Shown: positions 41,096-50,828, numbered from the stretch's first letter. The stretch: DNA of 53,841 bases from CAYVIB01 sp964451365 (GCA_964451365.1 CAYVIB010000034.1:1-53841), one strand, 5' to 3'. The notes: generated from the sequence alone by a model not told the origin. Made by a program: numbers and translations.

Positions 41096-42325
41096 ATGGT
41101 CCGGATAATTGAAGAAAGCGCACGGCCTTCCGGCTTTGCGGCGACGGAAAATATTTTTTCCTTCTACCAGGCGCGTACGGATGTGTATTTTTCTTCGCGC
41201 GAATACCAACTGCTGGCGAAACCGCCTTTTGCCCACCTGCCCACCGGCGGCGGGGCAACTATTGCCGAACAGGTGGAGCAGTCCCTTCGGTTTGCCCGGG
41301 AGCTTCATCTCGGGCAGTCAACGGTGGTGGGAGCTATTCCGTTCGATACGAATCAGCAGCCGTGGTTGCGCCTGAGCAACAATGTCACGCGCTGTACCGG
41401 CGCAACCAAACCTCGTGGCAAACAACCGCTTGTGGCCGCGGGCGAATACCGCTTGCGGAATGTGCCGGGGCGAAAAGCCTATACCGATGCGGTTAACCGG
41501 GCGGTGAGTTTGATTGGCAATGGCGCGCTGGACAAGGTGGTGCTTTCGCGGGCACTGGATGTGGAGTGCGGGCGCGAGCCGGACGTAAAAGCACTGATTC
41601 GCAACCTTGAGGCCGGCAATCCCAACGGCTACACCTTTTCCGTTCCGCTGACGGGTTACCGTTCGACAACGGAGGGCGCGACGTTTATCGGCGCCAGCCC
41701 GGAACTGCTGGTGGCAAAACAAGGCTCGCGCGTTATTGCGCATCCGCTGGCGGGGTCGGAACCCAGAAGCGATGACGCGGCAATTGATCGCCGCCGGGCC
41801 GGGCGGTTAATGCAATCAGCGAAAGACCGCTACGAACATGACCTGGTTGTACAGGCCATCGATAAAGCACTAAGGCCGTTCTGCCGCTGGCTGCACGTGC
41901 CGAAGCAGCCGAGCCTTGTCAGCACTGGCACCATGTGGCACCTGGCAACCCGAATCGAAGGTGAATTGCTGGACCCATCCGTATCCTCGGTTCGCCTGGC
42001 GCTTGCCCTTCACCCGACACCGGCGGTGGGCGGCCATCCGCAACGGCTGGCGCGGCAGGTTATTGGCGAGTTGGAAGCATACCCGCGCGGGCTGTACACC
42101 GGCATGGTGGGCTGGTGCGATGCCTCGGGCGATGGCGAATGGGCGGTGGCGATCCGTTGCGCCCAGGTGCGGCAAAACCATATCCGCCTGTTTGCCGGCG
42201 CGGGTGTGGTTGGTGATTCCGTTGCCGAAAAGGAACTGGCGGAGACCGAAGCCAAGTTCAACACCATGTTGCACGCCATTGGCGTGACCAGCGCGGGTTC
42301 GCGGGAGGCAACGGATGCAAACTGA
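41096..42325 (+). CDS. entC: Isochorismate synthase (EntC/DhbC/MxcD-like)
   Basis: This enzyme converts chorismate to isochorismate, the first step to 2,3-dihydroxybenzoate. The start at 41096 (MVRIIEESARPSGFAATENIFSFY) gives 409 residues, near the usual length. Conserved parts include LDKVVLSRALDVEC, FIGASPELLVAKQGSRVIAHPLAGSEPRS, KDRYEHDLVVQAIDKALRPFC and SLVSTGTMWHLATRIEGEL. Near the end is TPAVGGHPQRLARQVIGELE, then YTGMVGWCDASGDGEWAVAIRCA. It overlaps the ligase gene by 11 bases. The product is committed to siderophore because entE, entB and entA-like genes follow. Confidence 0.93.
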   Translation: MVRIIEESARPSGFAATENIFSFYQARTDVYFSSREYQLLAKPPFAHLPTGGGATIAEQVEQSLRFARELHLGQSTVVGAIPFDTNQQPWLRLSNNVTRCTGATKPRGKQPLVAAGEYRLRNVPGRKAYTDAVNRAVSLIGNGALDKVVLSRALDVECGREPDVKALIRNLEAGNPNGYTFSVPLTGYRSTTEGATFIGASPELLVAKQGSRVIAHPLAGSEPRSDDAAIDRRRAGRLMQSAKDRYEHDLVVQAIDKALRPFCRWLHVPKQPSLVSTGTMWHLATRIEGELLDPSVSSVRLALALHPTPAVGGHPQRLARQVIGELEAYPRGLYTGMVGWCDASGDGEWAVAIRCAQVRQNHIRLFAGAGVVGDSVAEKELAETEAKFNTMLHAIGVTSAGSREATDAN

Positions 42326-43937
42326 CGAATTCACGCCCTGGCCCGAAAGCTTCCGGCAGCACTACCGTGCGATGGGCCTGTGGCAGGACCGGAGCCTTGC
42401 CCAAGTTTTACGGACACGCAGTGAGCGCACTCCGGACGCGGTTGCGGTTATCGATGGCAACCGGCAGTGGACCTACGCGCGATTGCGGGCGCGGGCTGAA
42501 TCGCTGGCGGCGGGCTTGCGCGCCCTGGGGCTGGAAGCGGGGGACAAGGTCATCCTGCAGATGCCCAATCGCGGCGAATTTTTTGAAATTCTTTTTGCAC
42601 TGTTCAACCTGGGGGTAGTGCCGGTGCTTGCGTTGCCTGCTCACCGCCGTTTTGAAATCAGCCACTTTATTGAGATTACCGGGGCCAAAGCCTGGTTCAT
42701 TTGCGAAACCGCCGGCGGTTTCGATTACCGGGAACTGGCTCGAGAATGCCGCTCTGACCTGGGTGAGTGCCGGGTGATTGTGGCGGGCGACGCACGGGAA
42801 TTTACCGAGCTGGATTCCCTGTACCGAAGCGGGTCAATCGATAGTGACATCGATCCTTGCGGCATGGCGCTGCTGCAATTATCCGGCGGCACCACCGGCG
42901 TTCCCAAACTGATCCCGCGCACCCACAACGATTATTTCTACAGCGTACGCGAGAGTGTGAATGTCTGCGGGTTTGACGCGCACACGCGCTACCTCGTGGT
43001 GTTGCCGGCCAGCCACAACTTCCCGCTGAGTTCGCCCGGCACGCTCGGCACCTTTTACGCCGGCGGTACCATCATCCTCAGCGAGTCCGGCGCGCCGGAT
43101 TCTGTATTCCCTTTGATTGAGCATCATCGGGTGACCCACTGCGCTCTCGTTCCCCCATTGGCGATTGCGTGGATTAATGCCCAGCAGAACCGGCCTCGCG
43201 ACCTGGCCAGTCTGAGGGTAATTCAGGTGGGCGGTGCCAAGCTCAGCGCCGAGGCTGCCCGCCGTTTTTTCCAGATATTTCCCTGCCAGTTGCAACAGGT
43301 CTTCGGCATGGCCGAGGGCCTGGTGAATTACACCCGGCTGCATGACAGCCGCGATGTGATTGTTGAAACCCAGGGCCGACCGATGTCGTCGTTCGATGAA
43401 GTGCGCGTGCTGGATGACGAAGGCCGGCCGGTGCGCACCGGCGAGGTGGGTCACCTGCTCACGCGCGGGCCCTACACCATTCGCGGTTACTACCGGGCGC
43501 CGGCCCACAACCAGCGGTCCTTCACTGCCGACGGCTTTTACCGCACCGGCGATTTGGTGCGGTTAACACCGCAGGGTTACCTGGTGGTGGAAGGCCGGGA
43601 CAAGGACCAGATCAACCGGGGCGGGGAAAAAATTGCCGCCGAGGAAGTGGAGAACCAATTGCTGGCCCACCTGGCGGTGCTGGATGTGGCGGTGGTGGCG
43701 ATGCCCGATGAATACCTGGGCGAGCGTATCTGCGCGTTCGTTATCTCCCGTGACCAGGCCTCGCCCATCAACCTGCGGCAGGCGCGCGCCTTTCTTAAAG
43801 CGCGCGGGCTGGCCGACTACAAACTGCCGGACCGGATCGAACAGGTAAGCGCTTTTCCCACCACCAAGGTGGGGAAGGTAAATAAAAAAGCGTTGCGGGC
43901 ACTGCTGGAAAAAGCCAGTGAAAAAGCCCGCGCATAG
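42315..43937 (+). CDS. entE: 2,3-Dihydroxybenzoate-AMP ligase (EntE/DhbE/MxcE-like)
   Basis: This stand-alone adenylation enzyme activates 2,3-dihydroxybenzoate and loads it on the aryl carrier domain of the isochorismatase protein. The 540-residue protein has the A3 motif LSGGTTGVPKLIPRTHNDY (near 190-208). LPASHNFPLSSPG carries the Asn typical of aryl acid activating domains. Further on are VFGMAEGLVNYTRL, TRGPYTIRGYYRAP, the hinge GRDKDQINRGGEKIAAEEVE and the A10 lysine in FPTTKVGKVNKKAL. It overlaps entC and is followed 32 bases later by entB. Confidence 0.95.
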   Translation: MQTDEFTPWPESFRQHYRAMGLWQDRSLAQVLRTRSERTPDAVAVIDGNRQWTYARLRARAESLAAGLRALGLEAGDKVILQMPNRGEFFEILFALFNLGVVPVLALPAHRRFEISHFIEITGAKAWFICETAGGFDYRELARECRSDLGECRVIVAGDAREFTELDSLYRSGSIDSDIDPCGMALLQLSGGTTGVPKLIPRTHNDYFYSVRESVNVCGFDAHTRYLVVLPASHNFPLSSPGTLGTFYAGGTIILSESGAPDSVFPLIEHHRVTHCALVPPLAIAWINAQQNRPRDLASLRVIQVGGAKLSAEAARRFFQIFPCQLQQVFGMAEGLVNYTRLHDSRDVIVETQGRPMSSFDEVRVLDDEGRPVRTGEVGHLLTRGPYTIRGYYRAPAHNQRSFTADGFYRTGDLVRLTPQGYLVVEGRDKDQINRGGEKIAAEEVENQLLAHLAVLDVAVVAMPDEYLGERICAFVISRDQASPINLRQARAFLKARGLADYKLPDRIEQVSAFPTTKVGKVNKKALRALLEKASEKARA

Positions 43938-43969
43938 TGTGTAAAAAAGAAACGAAGGTGTATTTACAA

Positions 43970-44881
43970 ATGACGATTCCAAAAATCGCTTCCTACGATA
44001 TTGCAACCGCCGCCACCGAATACAGTAACACGGTGAACTGGCGTCCCGAAGCCAGTCGCGCCGTACTGTTAGTTCACGACATGCAGAATTACTTCATTAA
44101 TTTTTACGGTGCGGAGGCGGAGCTGACGCTGCAGCTGATCGACAATATCAAGCAGTTAAAAAACCTCTGTAAGGCCGCGGGTATTCCCGTGGTGTATACC
44201 GCGCAACCCGCCCATCAAAACCCGCGCGACCGGGCGCTGCTGACGGACTTCTGGGGCCCCGGTCTGGGCGACAGCAACAACGAACCGGAAATTATTTCCG
44301 CCCTGGCGCCGGATGAAGACGACACGCAACTGGTCAAGTGGCGCTACAGCGCGTTCCAGCGCAATGCCCTGCATCAGTTGATGCACGAACAGCGGCGCGA
44401 TCAATTGATTATCTGCGGCATCTACGCCCATATCGGCATTCTGGCCACCAGCCTGGAAGCCTTTATGACCGATATCCAGGCCTTTGTGGTGAGCGATGCG
44501 GTGGCGGATTTTTCCGCCGGGGATCACCGCATGGCAATTGACTATATCGCCCGCCGCTGTGGTGCGGTGACTGACCTGGCGCGGCTTAAACGCGACCTTG
44601 CGGGTACCAATGCGGCAGGTATCAGCGCCGCCGCCATGCGTTCCGATATCGCGGCCATTATGCACCTGGACGAGAGCGAGCTGACGGACGACGCCTCGCC
44701 GGAAGACCTGGGCCTGGATTCCATTCGCCTGATGGAACTGGTGGAACGCTGGCGCGGGCAGGGCGCGGCAATTGAATTTGCCGACCTGGCGGAACGCCTC
44801 ACGCTTGGCCAGTGGTGGGACCTGGTGACAAGCCGTGCGAACAGCCCCGCGCTGGAGGAGAAGGTGGCAGCCAATGGCTGA
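43970..44881 (+). CDS. entB: Isochorismatase with aryl carrier domain (EntB/MxcF-like)
   Basis: This bifunctional protein hydrolyses isochorismate to 2,3-dihydro-2,3-dihydroxybenzoate and carries activated DHB on a phosphopantetheine arm. The start at 43970 (MTIPKIASYDIATA) follows GAAGGTG and gives 303 residues. The isochorismatase domain (1-210) has AVLLVHDMQNYFINFY, VVYTAQPAHQNPRDRALL and LIICGIYAHIGILATSLEAFM. The carrier domain (about 225-295) has the attachment serine in EDLGLDSIRLMELVERW. It overlaps the NRPS gene by 8 bases. Confidence 0.95.
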   Translation: MTIPKIASYDIATAATEYSNTVNWRPEASRAVLLVHDMQNYFINFYGAEAELTLQLIDNIKQLKNLCKAAGIPVVYTAQPAHQNPRDRALLTDFWGPGLGDSNNEPEIISALAPDEDDTQLVKWRYSAFQRNALHQLMHEQRRDQLIICGIYAHIGILATSLEAFMTDIQAFVVSDAVADFSAGDHRMAIDYIARRCGAVTDLARLKRDLAGTNAAGISAAAMRSDIAAIMHLDESELTDDASPEDLGLDSIRLMELVERWRGQGAAIEFADLAERLTLGQWWDLVTSRANSPALEEKVAANG

Positions 44882-47800
44882 ACCGCAATTGCACGCAGGC
44901 GAATTGCCGCTGACCCAGGCGCAACAGGGAATCTGGTGGGGCCAAAAACTGGCGGGGCCGGACAGCGCAATCTACAACACCGCCGAGGTGGTGGAACTGC
45001 CCTGTGAGCTGGATCTGCCGTTATTCGAGCGCGCACTGGAGCAGGTATTCGGTGAAGCCGAAGGGCTCAATTGCGTTTTTGCGGAGCGCAACGACGAACC
45101 GGTGCAGTGTCCGGTGCAGCCGCAACGGCGATTCACATTTCACGACTTCAGCACGGAAGCGGACGGCGAGGCGCTCGCCCGGGAATGGATGCAGGCGGAA
45201 ACGGGACGACCCCTCTCCCTGGACAGGGAGTGTCCCTATCGCACGGCGGTGCTCAAAACCGGCCGTTCGCGGTACCTTTGGTACCTGTGCATTCACCATA
45301 TCGTCTGCGACGGCTACGGCTTCTCCCTGCTGCAAAAACGCGCCCTGGCGCTGTACGAGGCGGCAAGAACAAAAACACTGCCCCTTGAGCACGCACGGCT
45401 GGCGTCCCTGACGCCGGTCATCGAGGAAGATGCGCAATATCAGCATTCCGCCGTGCGGGAAGAAGATAAACACTATTGGCAAGCTCTGTTGGCGGAAATG
45501 AAACCGCCGGTTTCCCTGTCGCCATCGTCGGCCGCGTTTGCCGGGCCACCGCGCCGCAGCCACGCTTTTATCGACGCAGAACTCAAGCAGGCGCTCGACC
45601 AGCTCCGCCCGCAACCGGCCTGCAACTGGTCCCATACATTAATCGCCGCCGTGGCTTTTTGTATTTACCGGCGTACCGGCAGTAACGAGATTGTTCTCGG
45701 GCTGCCGGTAATGAGCCGCGCAAGTGGTGCCTCCCTGAGGGCGCCTGCGATGCTGATGAATATCGTTCCCCTGCGCCTGCGCCTGGGCACCTTGAAAACA
45801 TTCGGCGAACTCGTTGCGCGGGTGGCGGAATACATGGTGTCGATGCGGCCGCACCAGCGTTACCGCTACGAACATTTGCGCCGCGACCTCGGCCTGATTG
45901 GTGGTGGCCAGCGGCTTTTCGGGCCGGTGGTCAACATAATGCCGTTCGACCGTGGTTTGTGGGTTCACGGCCAGGCGGCGAAGGTCCGTTCACTCAGCGC
46001 CGGGCCGGTGGAAGATTTGTCTTTTGCTTTTGTCGCCACCGGCGACGGCGGTTTCGACTTTACCCTCGAAGCCAACCCGGCGCGCTACAGCCAACAGGAT
46101 ATCGATGACGTGCAGCGCGAAATGTTCGACTGGTTGCGTGATGCCTGCCGGAGCGAAACGCCGCTGCTACCGGATTACCGGCATTTGTCCTGGCTCGACG
46201 GGCCGGCACTGCCGCAAGAAAACCCCGATGTAATAGCGCTGATAGAACGGGCCGCAAAGGATCGTAGCCATCATGATGCCCTGGCTGACAGCGACGGCAC
46301 CGTCACCTACGGGCAGTTGTGGCAAAACATTGAGGCGCATGCGAAGGCATTGCGGCGGTTGGGTGTTCATCCCGGCAATCTGGTGGCGCTATGCCTGCCG
46401 CGCGGCCGCGACGCCGTTACCCTGATGCTGGCGGTGCTGCACTGCCGGGCGGTGTTTTTGTTTATCGATCCGGCCGGTCCCGTCGGGCGTAACAAAAAAA
46501 TCCTGGCCGATGCCGGTGCCGCTCTTGTGGTGTTCGCGGAATTCAATCAGGAATTGACGGATACGGCCTGGCAAAGCGTGACACTCGATGCGCTTTCCAA
46601 ATCGGAAAATGCGTGTGCGGAAAGCCCAAAGCTGCCCGGGGAGGCGGCGTACCTTATTTACACCTCCGGTTCCACCGGCAATCCCAAGGGCGTAGTCGTG
46701 GGGCGACGGGCGCTGAATGATTTCGTCGCCGGCGCAAAGCAGGTTTACGGCGTTACCGCCGATGACCGGGTACTGCAATTCGCGCCGATGCAGTTCGACG
46801 CTTGCATAGAGGAAATTTTCCTGCCCCTGTGCCAGGGCGCCACGCTGGTGCTGCGCACGGACAACATGCTCGAATCCATGGAGGCTTTTCTGGGCGCCTG
46901 CCACCATGAGCGCCTGGGCGTGCTGGATCTGCCCACCGCCTTCTGGCACGAATTGGTCCACTACCTCCACCGCACGGACGCCCCCTGGCCGCACTCGGTG
47001 CATACCGTGATTATCGGTGGCGAAGCGGCCCCGCCCGAGCGCGTTGCGCAGTGGCGCCAGTGCGTGCCGGCCAGTGTCCGGCTCTGGAATACCTATGGCC
47101 CCAGCGAGGCGACGGTGGTGGCCACTTGTGCCGCGCTTCACGAGGACAGTGAGGTTTCCATCGGCCGGCCTTTGCCCGGCCGCATCGCGCTGGTGTTGGG
47201 CGAGCACAACCAATTGATGCCCAGTGGTGTTGCCGGTGAGCTTGCGCTGGCGGGCGCGTCGCTGGCACAGGGTTATCTCAATGCGGAAGAACAAACAGCT
47301 TCCCGTTTCGTGTCGCTTGAACTACCGGGCAAGCCGCCGCTGCGACTCTATAAAACCGGCGACCGGGTGCGCATAAACAACCAGGGTCGGCTGGAATACC
47401 TGGGCCGCATCGACGACGAAATCAAAATCAGTGGCCAGCGCGTCAGTCCTGCGGAAATTGAAGCGGCACTTCACGCCGACCCGCAAGTGGATGACTGCGC
47501 GGTCGTTGCCGTTAACCACAACCTGCATGCTTTTATCCGCGCGAAGCAAAAGCCGGACATCGCCGCGCTGAAAAACCGGCTGCGGGAAAAACTGCCGGCG
47601 GTCATGATCCCCTCGGGCTTCATCCGGATCGACCAACTGCCGCTGACTGCCAGCAACAAAGTGGATAAAAAAGCGCTGGCGGCCTTAGTGGTCGACGAGC
47701 CTGCAAGCCATGACGAGCCGGCCGAACAGGCGCTGGTGCGAAAGGTGTGGCGGGAAGTGCTCGGCACGGCGGATTTCGGCGGCGACGATGACTTTTTCCT

Positions 47801-49112
47801 GCTGGGCGGGCAGTCGCTGCAAACGATAAAAGTGGCGAATCGCCTGAGCGCGGAACTGGGCCGCGAGGTGCCGGTAGCGACGTTGTTTGAGTACCCTTCA
47901 CTGGCCGCGCTGGCCGGCTATCTGTCGAATGGAATCTCCAACAGACTGGCGACGAACCTGGAGGAGAAGCTCCTCGCCGATGCCCGTTTGCCGGAATCCC
48001 TTCGCCCGCAAACGCCCGTAGCCCTGCCCAACTTCTGGCAAACCGTGCTGCTGACGGGTGCGACCGGTTTTGTCGGCGCCCACCTGCTTGCCGAGTTGCT
48101 GACCGGCACCGCCGCGACCATTGCGTGCCTGCTCAGGACGCGCGACAAATGGGACGGGCTGGACCGAATAGGGCGGGCGTTGCTGCGCCAGGGCCTGGAT
48201 GTGCGCAACTGGCAGCACCGGATCGAGATTGTGCCCGGCGACCTGGAAGCAGAAAATTTCGGCCTCGATGCCGCCACCTGGGCCGGCCTCGTGGACCGCG
48301 TACAGGCGGTTTTCCACAACGCCGCGATTACCAGCGTCCTGCGCGATTACGATTCCCTTAAGCACGCCAACACCTTTTCCTGCCGCACGCTGTTGCAACT
48401 CGCGGCCAGGCGCAACATCCCGCTGCATTTTATTTCCTCCATCGCCGTCGGCCAGGGCTGTGATGAATTGCCGGAGGCGGGGATCGACTTCCACGCCGGC
48501 CTTGCCGACGGTTACCAGCAGAGCAAATGGGCGGCCGAGCGGCTGCTGCAGAACGCGGTGGCGCGGGGATTCAATGTAACGATCTATCGCCTCGCGCGGG
48601 TGGTCGGGCCGGCCGGCACCGGCGAAGTGAATCCAAAAGACCTGATGTGGAACATCCTGCGCGCGAGCACTGCCCAGGGATTACTGCCGGAGCTGCCCAT
48701 CGCCGAACCCTGGACGCCCGTGGATATCGTGTGTCGGACCGTGGTCAACGCGGCGCGACGCGGATTGCCGGACGGCATTTACAACCTGACGCCGGAGCAT
48801 CTGGTGCGCCTTGACCAACTTGGGCGTTGGCTGAACGAAAAGGGATTTACCATGGATACGGTCCCGATGCCGCAATGGCTGGCGCGCCTGCGCGAGAGCG
48901 ACGACCCACGGGACCAGACATTGGTGGCTTTTTTTTATCAACGTCGCGCGCAGCAGAAGGTCGAGCTGCCTCGTATCGCCAACGGGCGGGCGCGACGGAT
49001 CATGCGTGAACAAGGGCTGCGGTTTTCCCCACTGACCCGCGAAAGCTTCGGCCGCTACTTGTCCAGCGCCAAAAAACAGGGCCTGTTCCTGAAGGAGGAG
49101 GTGAGCGCATGA
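44874..49112 (+). CDS. mxcG: NRPS with C-A-T-thioester reductase domains (MxcG-like)
   Basis: This 1412-residue synthetase starts at ATG 44874. The condensation domain (about 1-430) has HHIVCDGYG near 141. The adenylation domain (about 460-940) has YTSGSTGNPKG near 595, NTYGPSEATV, YKTGDRVR and the A10 Lys in LTASNKVDKKAL. The carrier domain has DDFFLLGGQSLQTIKV near 979. The NAD(P)H-dependent reductase domain (about 1050-1412) has TGATGFVGAHLLAELL and YQQSKWAAERLL. The ten-residue specificity code read from the A-domain is DAEDIGTVVK; the two acidic pocket residues fit lysine, as in MxcG-type enzymes. It would condense DHB with both amines of lysine and release the thioester reductively as an aldehyde or alcohol. 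There is no thioesterase. Confidence 0.93.
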   Translation: MAEPQLHAGELPLTQAQQGIWWGQKLAGPDSAIYNTAEVVELPCELDLPLFERALEQVFGEAEGLNCVFAERNDEPVQCPVQPQRRFTFHDFSTEADGEALAREWMQAETGRPLSLDRECPYRTAVLKTGRSRYLWYLCIHHIVCDGYGFSLLQKRALALYEAARTKTLPLEHARLASLTPVIEEDAQYQHSAVREEDKHYWQALLAEMKPPVSLSPSSAAFAGPPRRSHAFIDAELKQALDQLRPQPACNWSHTLIAAVAFCIYRRTGSNEIVLGLPVMSRASGASLRAPAMLMNIVPLRLRLGTLKTFGELVARVAEYMVSMRPHQRYRYEHLRRDLGLIGGGQRLFGPVVNIMPFDRGLWVHGQAAKVRSLSAGPVEDLSFAFVATGDGGFDFTLEANPARYSQQDIDDVQREMFDWLRDACRSETPLLPDYRHLSWLDGPALPQENPDVIALIERAAKDRSHHDALADSDGTVTYGQLWQNIEAHAKALRRLGVHPGNLVALCLPRGRDAVTLMLAVLHCRAVFLFIDPAGPVGRNKKILADAGAALVVFAEFNQELTDTAWQSVTLDALSKSENACAESPKLPGEAAYLIYTSGSTGNPKGVVVGRRALNDFVAGAKQVYGVTADDRVLQFAPMQFDACIEEIFLPLCQGATLVLRTDNMLESMEAFLGACHHERLGVLDLPTAFWHELVHYLHRTDAPWPHSVHTVIIGGEAAPPERVAQWRQCVPASVRLWNTYGPSEATVVATCAALHEDSEVSIGRPLPGRIALVLGEHNQLMPSGVAGELALAGASLAQGYLNAEEQTASRFVSLELPGKPPLRLYKTGDRVRINNQGRLEYLGRIDDEIKISGQRVSPAEIEAALHADPQVDDCAVVAVNHNLHAFIRAKQKPDIAALKNRLREKLPAVMIPSGFIRIDQLPLTASNKVDKKALAALVVDEPASHDEPAEQALVRKVWREVLGTADFGGDDDFFLLGGQSLQTIKVANRLSAELGREVPVATLFEYPSLAALAGYLSNGISNRLATNLEEKLLADARLPESLRPQTPVALPNFWQTVLLTGATGFVGAHLLAELLTGTAATIACLLRTRDKWDGLDRIGRALLRQGLDVRNWQHRIEIVPGDLEAENFGLDAATWAGLVDRVQAVFHNAAITSVLRDYDSLKHANTFSCRTLLQLAARRNIPLHFISSIAVGQGCDELPEAGIDFHAGLADGYQQSKWAAERLLQNAVARGFNVTIYRLARVVGPAGTGEVNPKDLMWNILRASTAQGLLPELPIAEPWTPVDIVCRTVVNAARRGLPDGIYNLTPEHLVRLDQLGRWLNEKGFTMDTVPMPQWLARLRESDDPRDQTLVAFFYQRRAQQKVELPRIANGRARRIMREQGLRFSPLTRESFGRYLSSAKKQGLFLKEEVSA

Positions 49113-49939
49113 ATGCCCCCGCCGTAAAGCCCAAACGCACGCCGCCTCACCTGACCCGCGTTGTCCGCGTACAGGAGATCTCGCCGGCCATCCGGCGGGT
49201 GGTGCTGGCGGGCGAATCCCTCAAGGTGTTTCCAACGGACCGCAACGGCGCGCATATCAAAGTATTCCTGCCGTTGCCCGGCCAACACAAACCGGTGCTG
49301 CCGCGCCTGGACGAGGGTCGTATTGTCTGGCCGCCGGATGAGGTGCGGCCGATCACCCGAACCTACAGCGTGCGTTACTTTTGCCCCCGCACCAATCAGC
49401 TACAGGTGGATTTTGTCCTGCATGGCGAGCGCAGCCCGGCTTCCGGCTGGGCCAGCCAGGCCAGGCCGGGCGACTACCTGGGTATCGCCGGCCCGGGCGG
49501 GCCTGACCCCTTGCTCGCGCCAGCCCGGCACCATGTGCTGGTGGGCGACCTGACGGCACTGCCGGCCATTGCCGCGCTGCTTGAGCAACTGCCGCCGGAT
49601 GCCGAGGCGATGGCATTTTTGTGGGTGGCTTCGGAGGACAAAAAAATTCCGCTGGTTCATCCGCCGGCAGTGCGGGTGCACTGGCTGGTATCTCGCCAGC
49701 AGGAGTGCGCCGGCTGTGTCGGTGACACTGTTCGGCAGGCCGTTCCGCAGACTTGGAAAGGTTCGCTGTCGGCGTTTATCGCCGGCGAAAACAGCATGGT
49801 GTTGCAGGTGCGCGATTACCTGCGCGAAGCCTTCAGCCTGACCAGGCGCAACATGTATGCGGTGCCATACTGGCACTACGGCCAGGATGAGGAAACCTAT
49901 CACCAGGAGCGCCACCGCATTATGGATCAGGTGTATTGA
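49109..49939 (+). CDS. Siderophore-interacting FAD/NADPH reductase (ViuB/MxcB-like)
   Basis: This cytoplasmic ferric-siderophore reductase releases iron from imported ferric catecholate. The 276-residue protein has the siderophore-interacting protein (SIP) layout. An N-terminal FAD domain has RRVVLAGESL, HIKVFLP, and RPITRTYSVRYFCPRTNQLQVDFVLHG (in part RPITRTYSVRYF). A GWASQARPGDYLGIAGPGG loop comes next, and then the C-terminal NAD(P) domain with VLVGDLTALPAIAALLEQLP and AFIAGENSMV. The terminal RNMYAVPYWHYGQDEETYH is the typical SIP end. It overlaps the NRPS by ATGA. Confidence 0.92.
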   Translation: MNAPAVKPKRTPPHLTRVVRVQEISPAIRRVVLAGESLKVFPTDRNGAHIKVFLPLPGQHKPVLPRLDEGRIVWPPDEVRPITRTYSVRYFCPRTNQLQVDFVLHGERSPASGWASQARPGDYLGIAGPGGPDPLLAPARHHVLVGDLTALPAIAALLEQLPPDAEAMAFLWVASEDKKIPLVHPPAVRVHWLVSRQQECAGCVGDTVRQAVPQTWKGSLSAFIAGENSMVLQVRDYLREAFSLTRRNMYAVPYWHYGQDEETYHQERHRIMDQVY

Positions 49940-49945
49940 AGTAGT

Positions 49946-50014
49946 TTGGGATGAGCTTGCGAATCCCAGCAACATTCTCAATCTCTTGTTGGGATTCATT
50001 TTCATTCATCCCAA
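49946..50014. repeat. Nested inverted repeats upstream of entA
   Basis: Outer perfect arms TTGGGATGA (49946-49954) and TCATCCCAA (50006-50014) enclose inner arms GAATCCCAGCAA (49961-49972) and TTGTTGGGATTC (49986-49997) with one wobble mismatch. The whole forms a 69-base hairpin in the only sizeable gap of the operon. There is no T-run, so it is not an obvious terminator. It may be an intercistronic RNA structure or a miniature repeat. Confidence 0.6.
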
Positions 50015-50052
50015 CCTGCAAATCGCCAGGACATCGTTAAACGGGAGCGTGC

Positions 50053-50802
50053 ATGTACTCATGTTTTTCCAACCAGGTGGCGGTGGTCACCGGCGCCGCG
50101 CAGGGCATTGGCAAGGTGATCGCCGATGAACTGCAGGCTGCGGGCGCGCAGGTGGCGCGGCTCGATATTCGTTTTAACGACCAGCCGAAACTGGCGCAAT
50201 TTCACCTGGATGTATCCCGGCCGGACGAGGTTCACGACGTGATTGCGCGGATCGAAACGGAAGTGGGCCCGATCGCCTATTGCGCCCACGCCGCCGCCAT
50301 TTTGCGCCTGGGCAGCGTGCTGGAGCTGGATCGCCGGGACTGGCTGGAGTCCTTTTCCGTCAACACCCACGGTGCCTTTTATCTGTGCCAGGCGGTCGCC
50401 CGCCGCATGGTGCGGCGGGAAAAGGGCTCCATGGTGGTGGTGGGCTCCAATGCGGCCCATATTCCGCGCTCCGGCATAGCCGCCTATGCCGCGTCCAAGG
50501 CCGCCACCGAACATATGGTGCGCTGCCTGGGGCTGGAAGCAGCGCGCTACAACGTGCGCTGCAATGCCGTTTCTCCCGGTTCCACCTACACCGACATGCA
50601 GCGCCAGTGTTGGCGCGCTCCGGAAGATGAACAGCGGGTGATCGACGGCGACCTGCAGCAGTACCGCCTCGGCATTCCCCTGGGCCGTATAGCCGAGCCG
50701 CTGGATATTGCCCGCGCGGTGCTGTTCCTGCTGTCCGATCACGCGCGCCATATCACCCTCGAAACACTGACTGTCGACGCCGGCGCAACACTCGGCGTTT
50801 GA
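50053..50802 (+). CDS. entA: 2,3-Dihydro-2,3-dihydroxybenzoate dehydrogenase (EntA/MxcC-like)
   Basis: This NAD-dependent short-chain dehydrogenase makes 2,3-dihydroxybenzoate. The 249 residues match EntA. The nucleotide-binding motif TGAAQGIGKVIADEL begins near residue 14, followed by the acidic residue LDIRF, and the catalytic YAASKAATEHMVRCLGLE is near 147. The PGSTYTDMQRQCW segment is typical of EntA. GGGAG precedes the ATG. It lies 113 bases after the reductase gene, with a nested hairpin between. Confidence 0.93.
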   Translation: MYSCFSNQVAVVTGAAQGIGKVIADELQAAGAQVARLDIRFNDQPKLAQFHLDVSRPDEVHDVIARIETEVGPIAYCAHAAAILRLGSVLELDRRDWLESFSVNTHGAFYLCQAVARRMVRREKGSMVVVGSNAAHIPRSGIAAYAASKAATEHMVRCLGLEAARYNVRCNAVSPGSTYTDMQRQCWRAPEDEQRVIDGDLQQYRLGIPLGRIAEPLDIARAVLFLLSDHARHITLETLTVDAGATLGV

Positions 50803-50828
50803 TGATTACTCTCTGAAAAAGGTCTTTT

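Noticed and set aside
46389..47294. A 301-codon open frame antisense to the NRPS adenylation domain
   Set aside because: It is the mirror of a high-GC coding sequence with strong motifs on the other strand and has no recognisable protein features.
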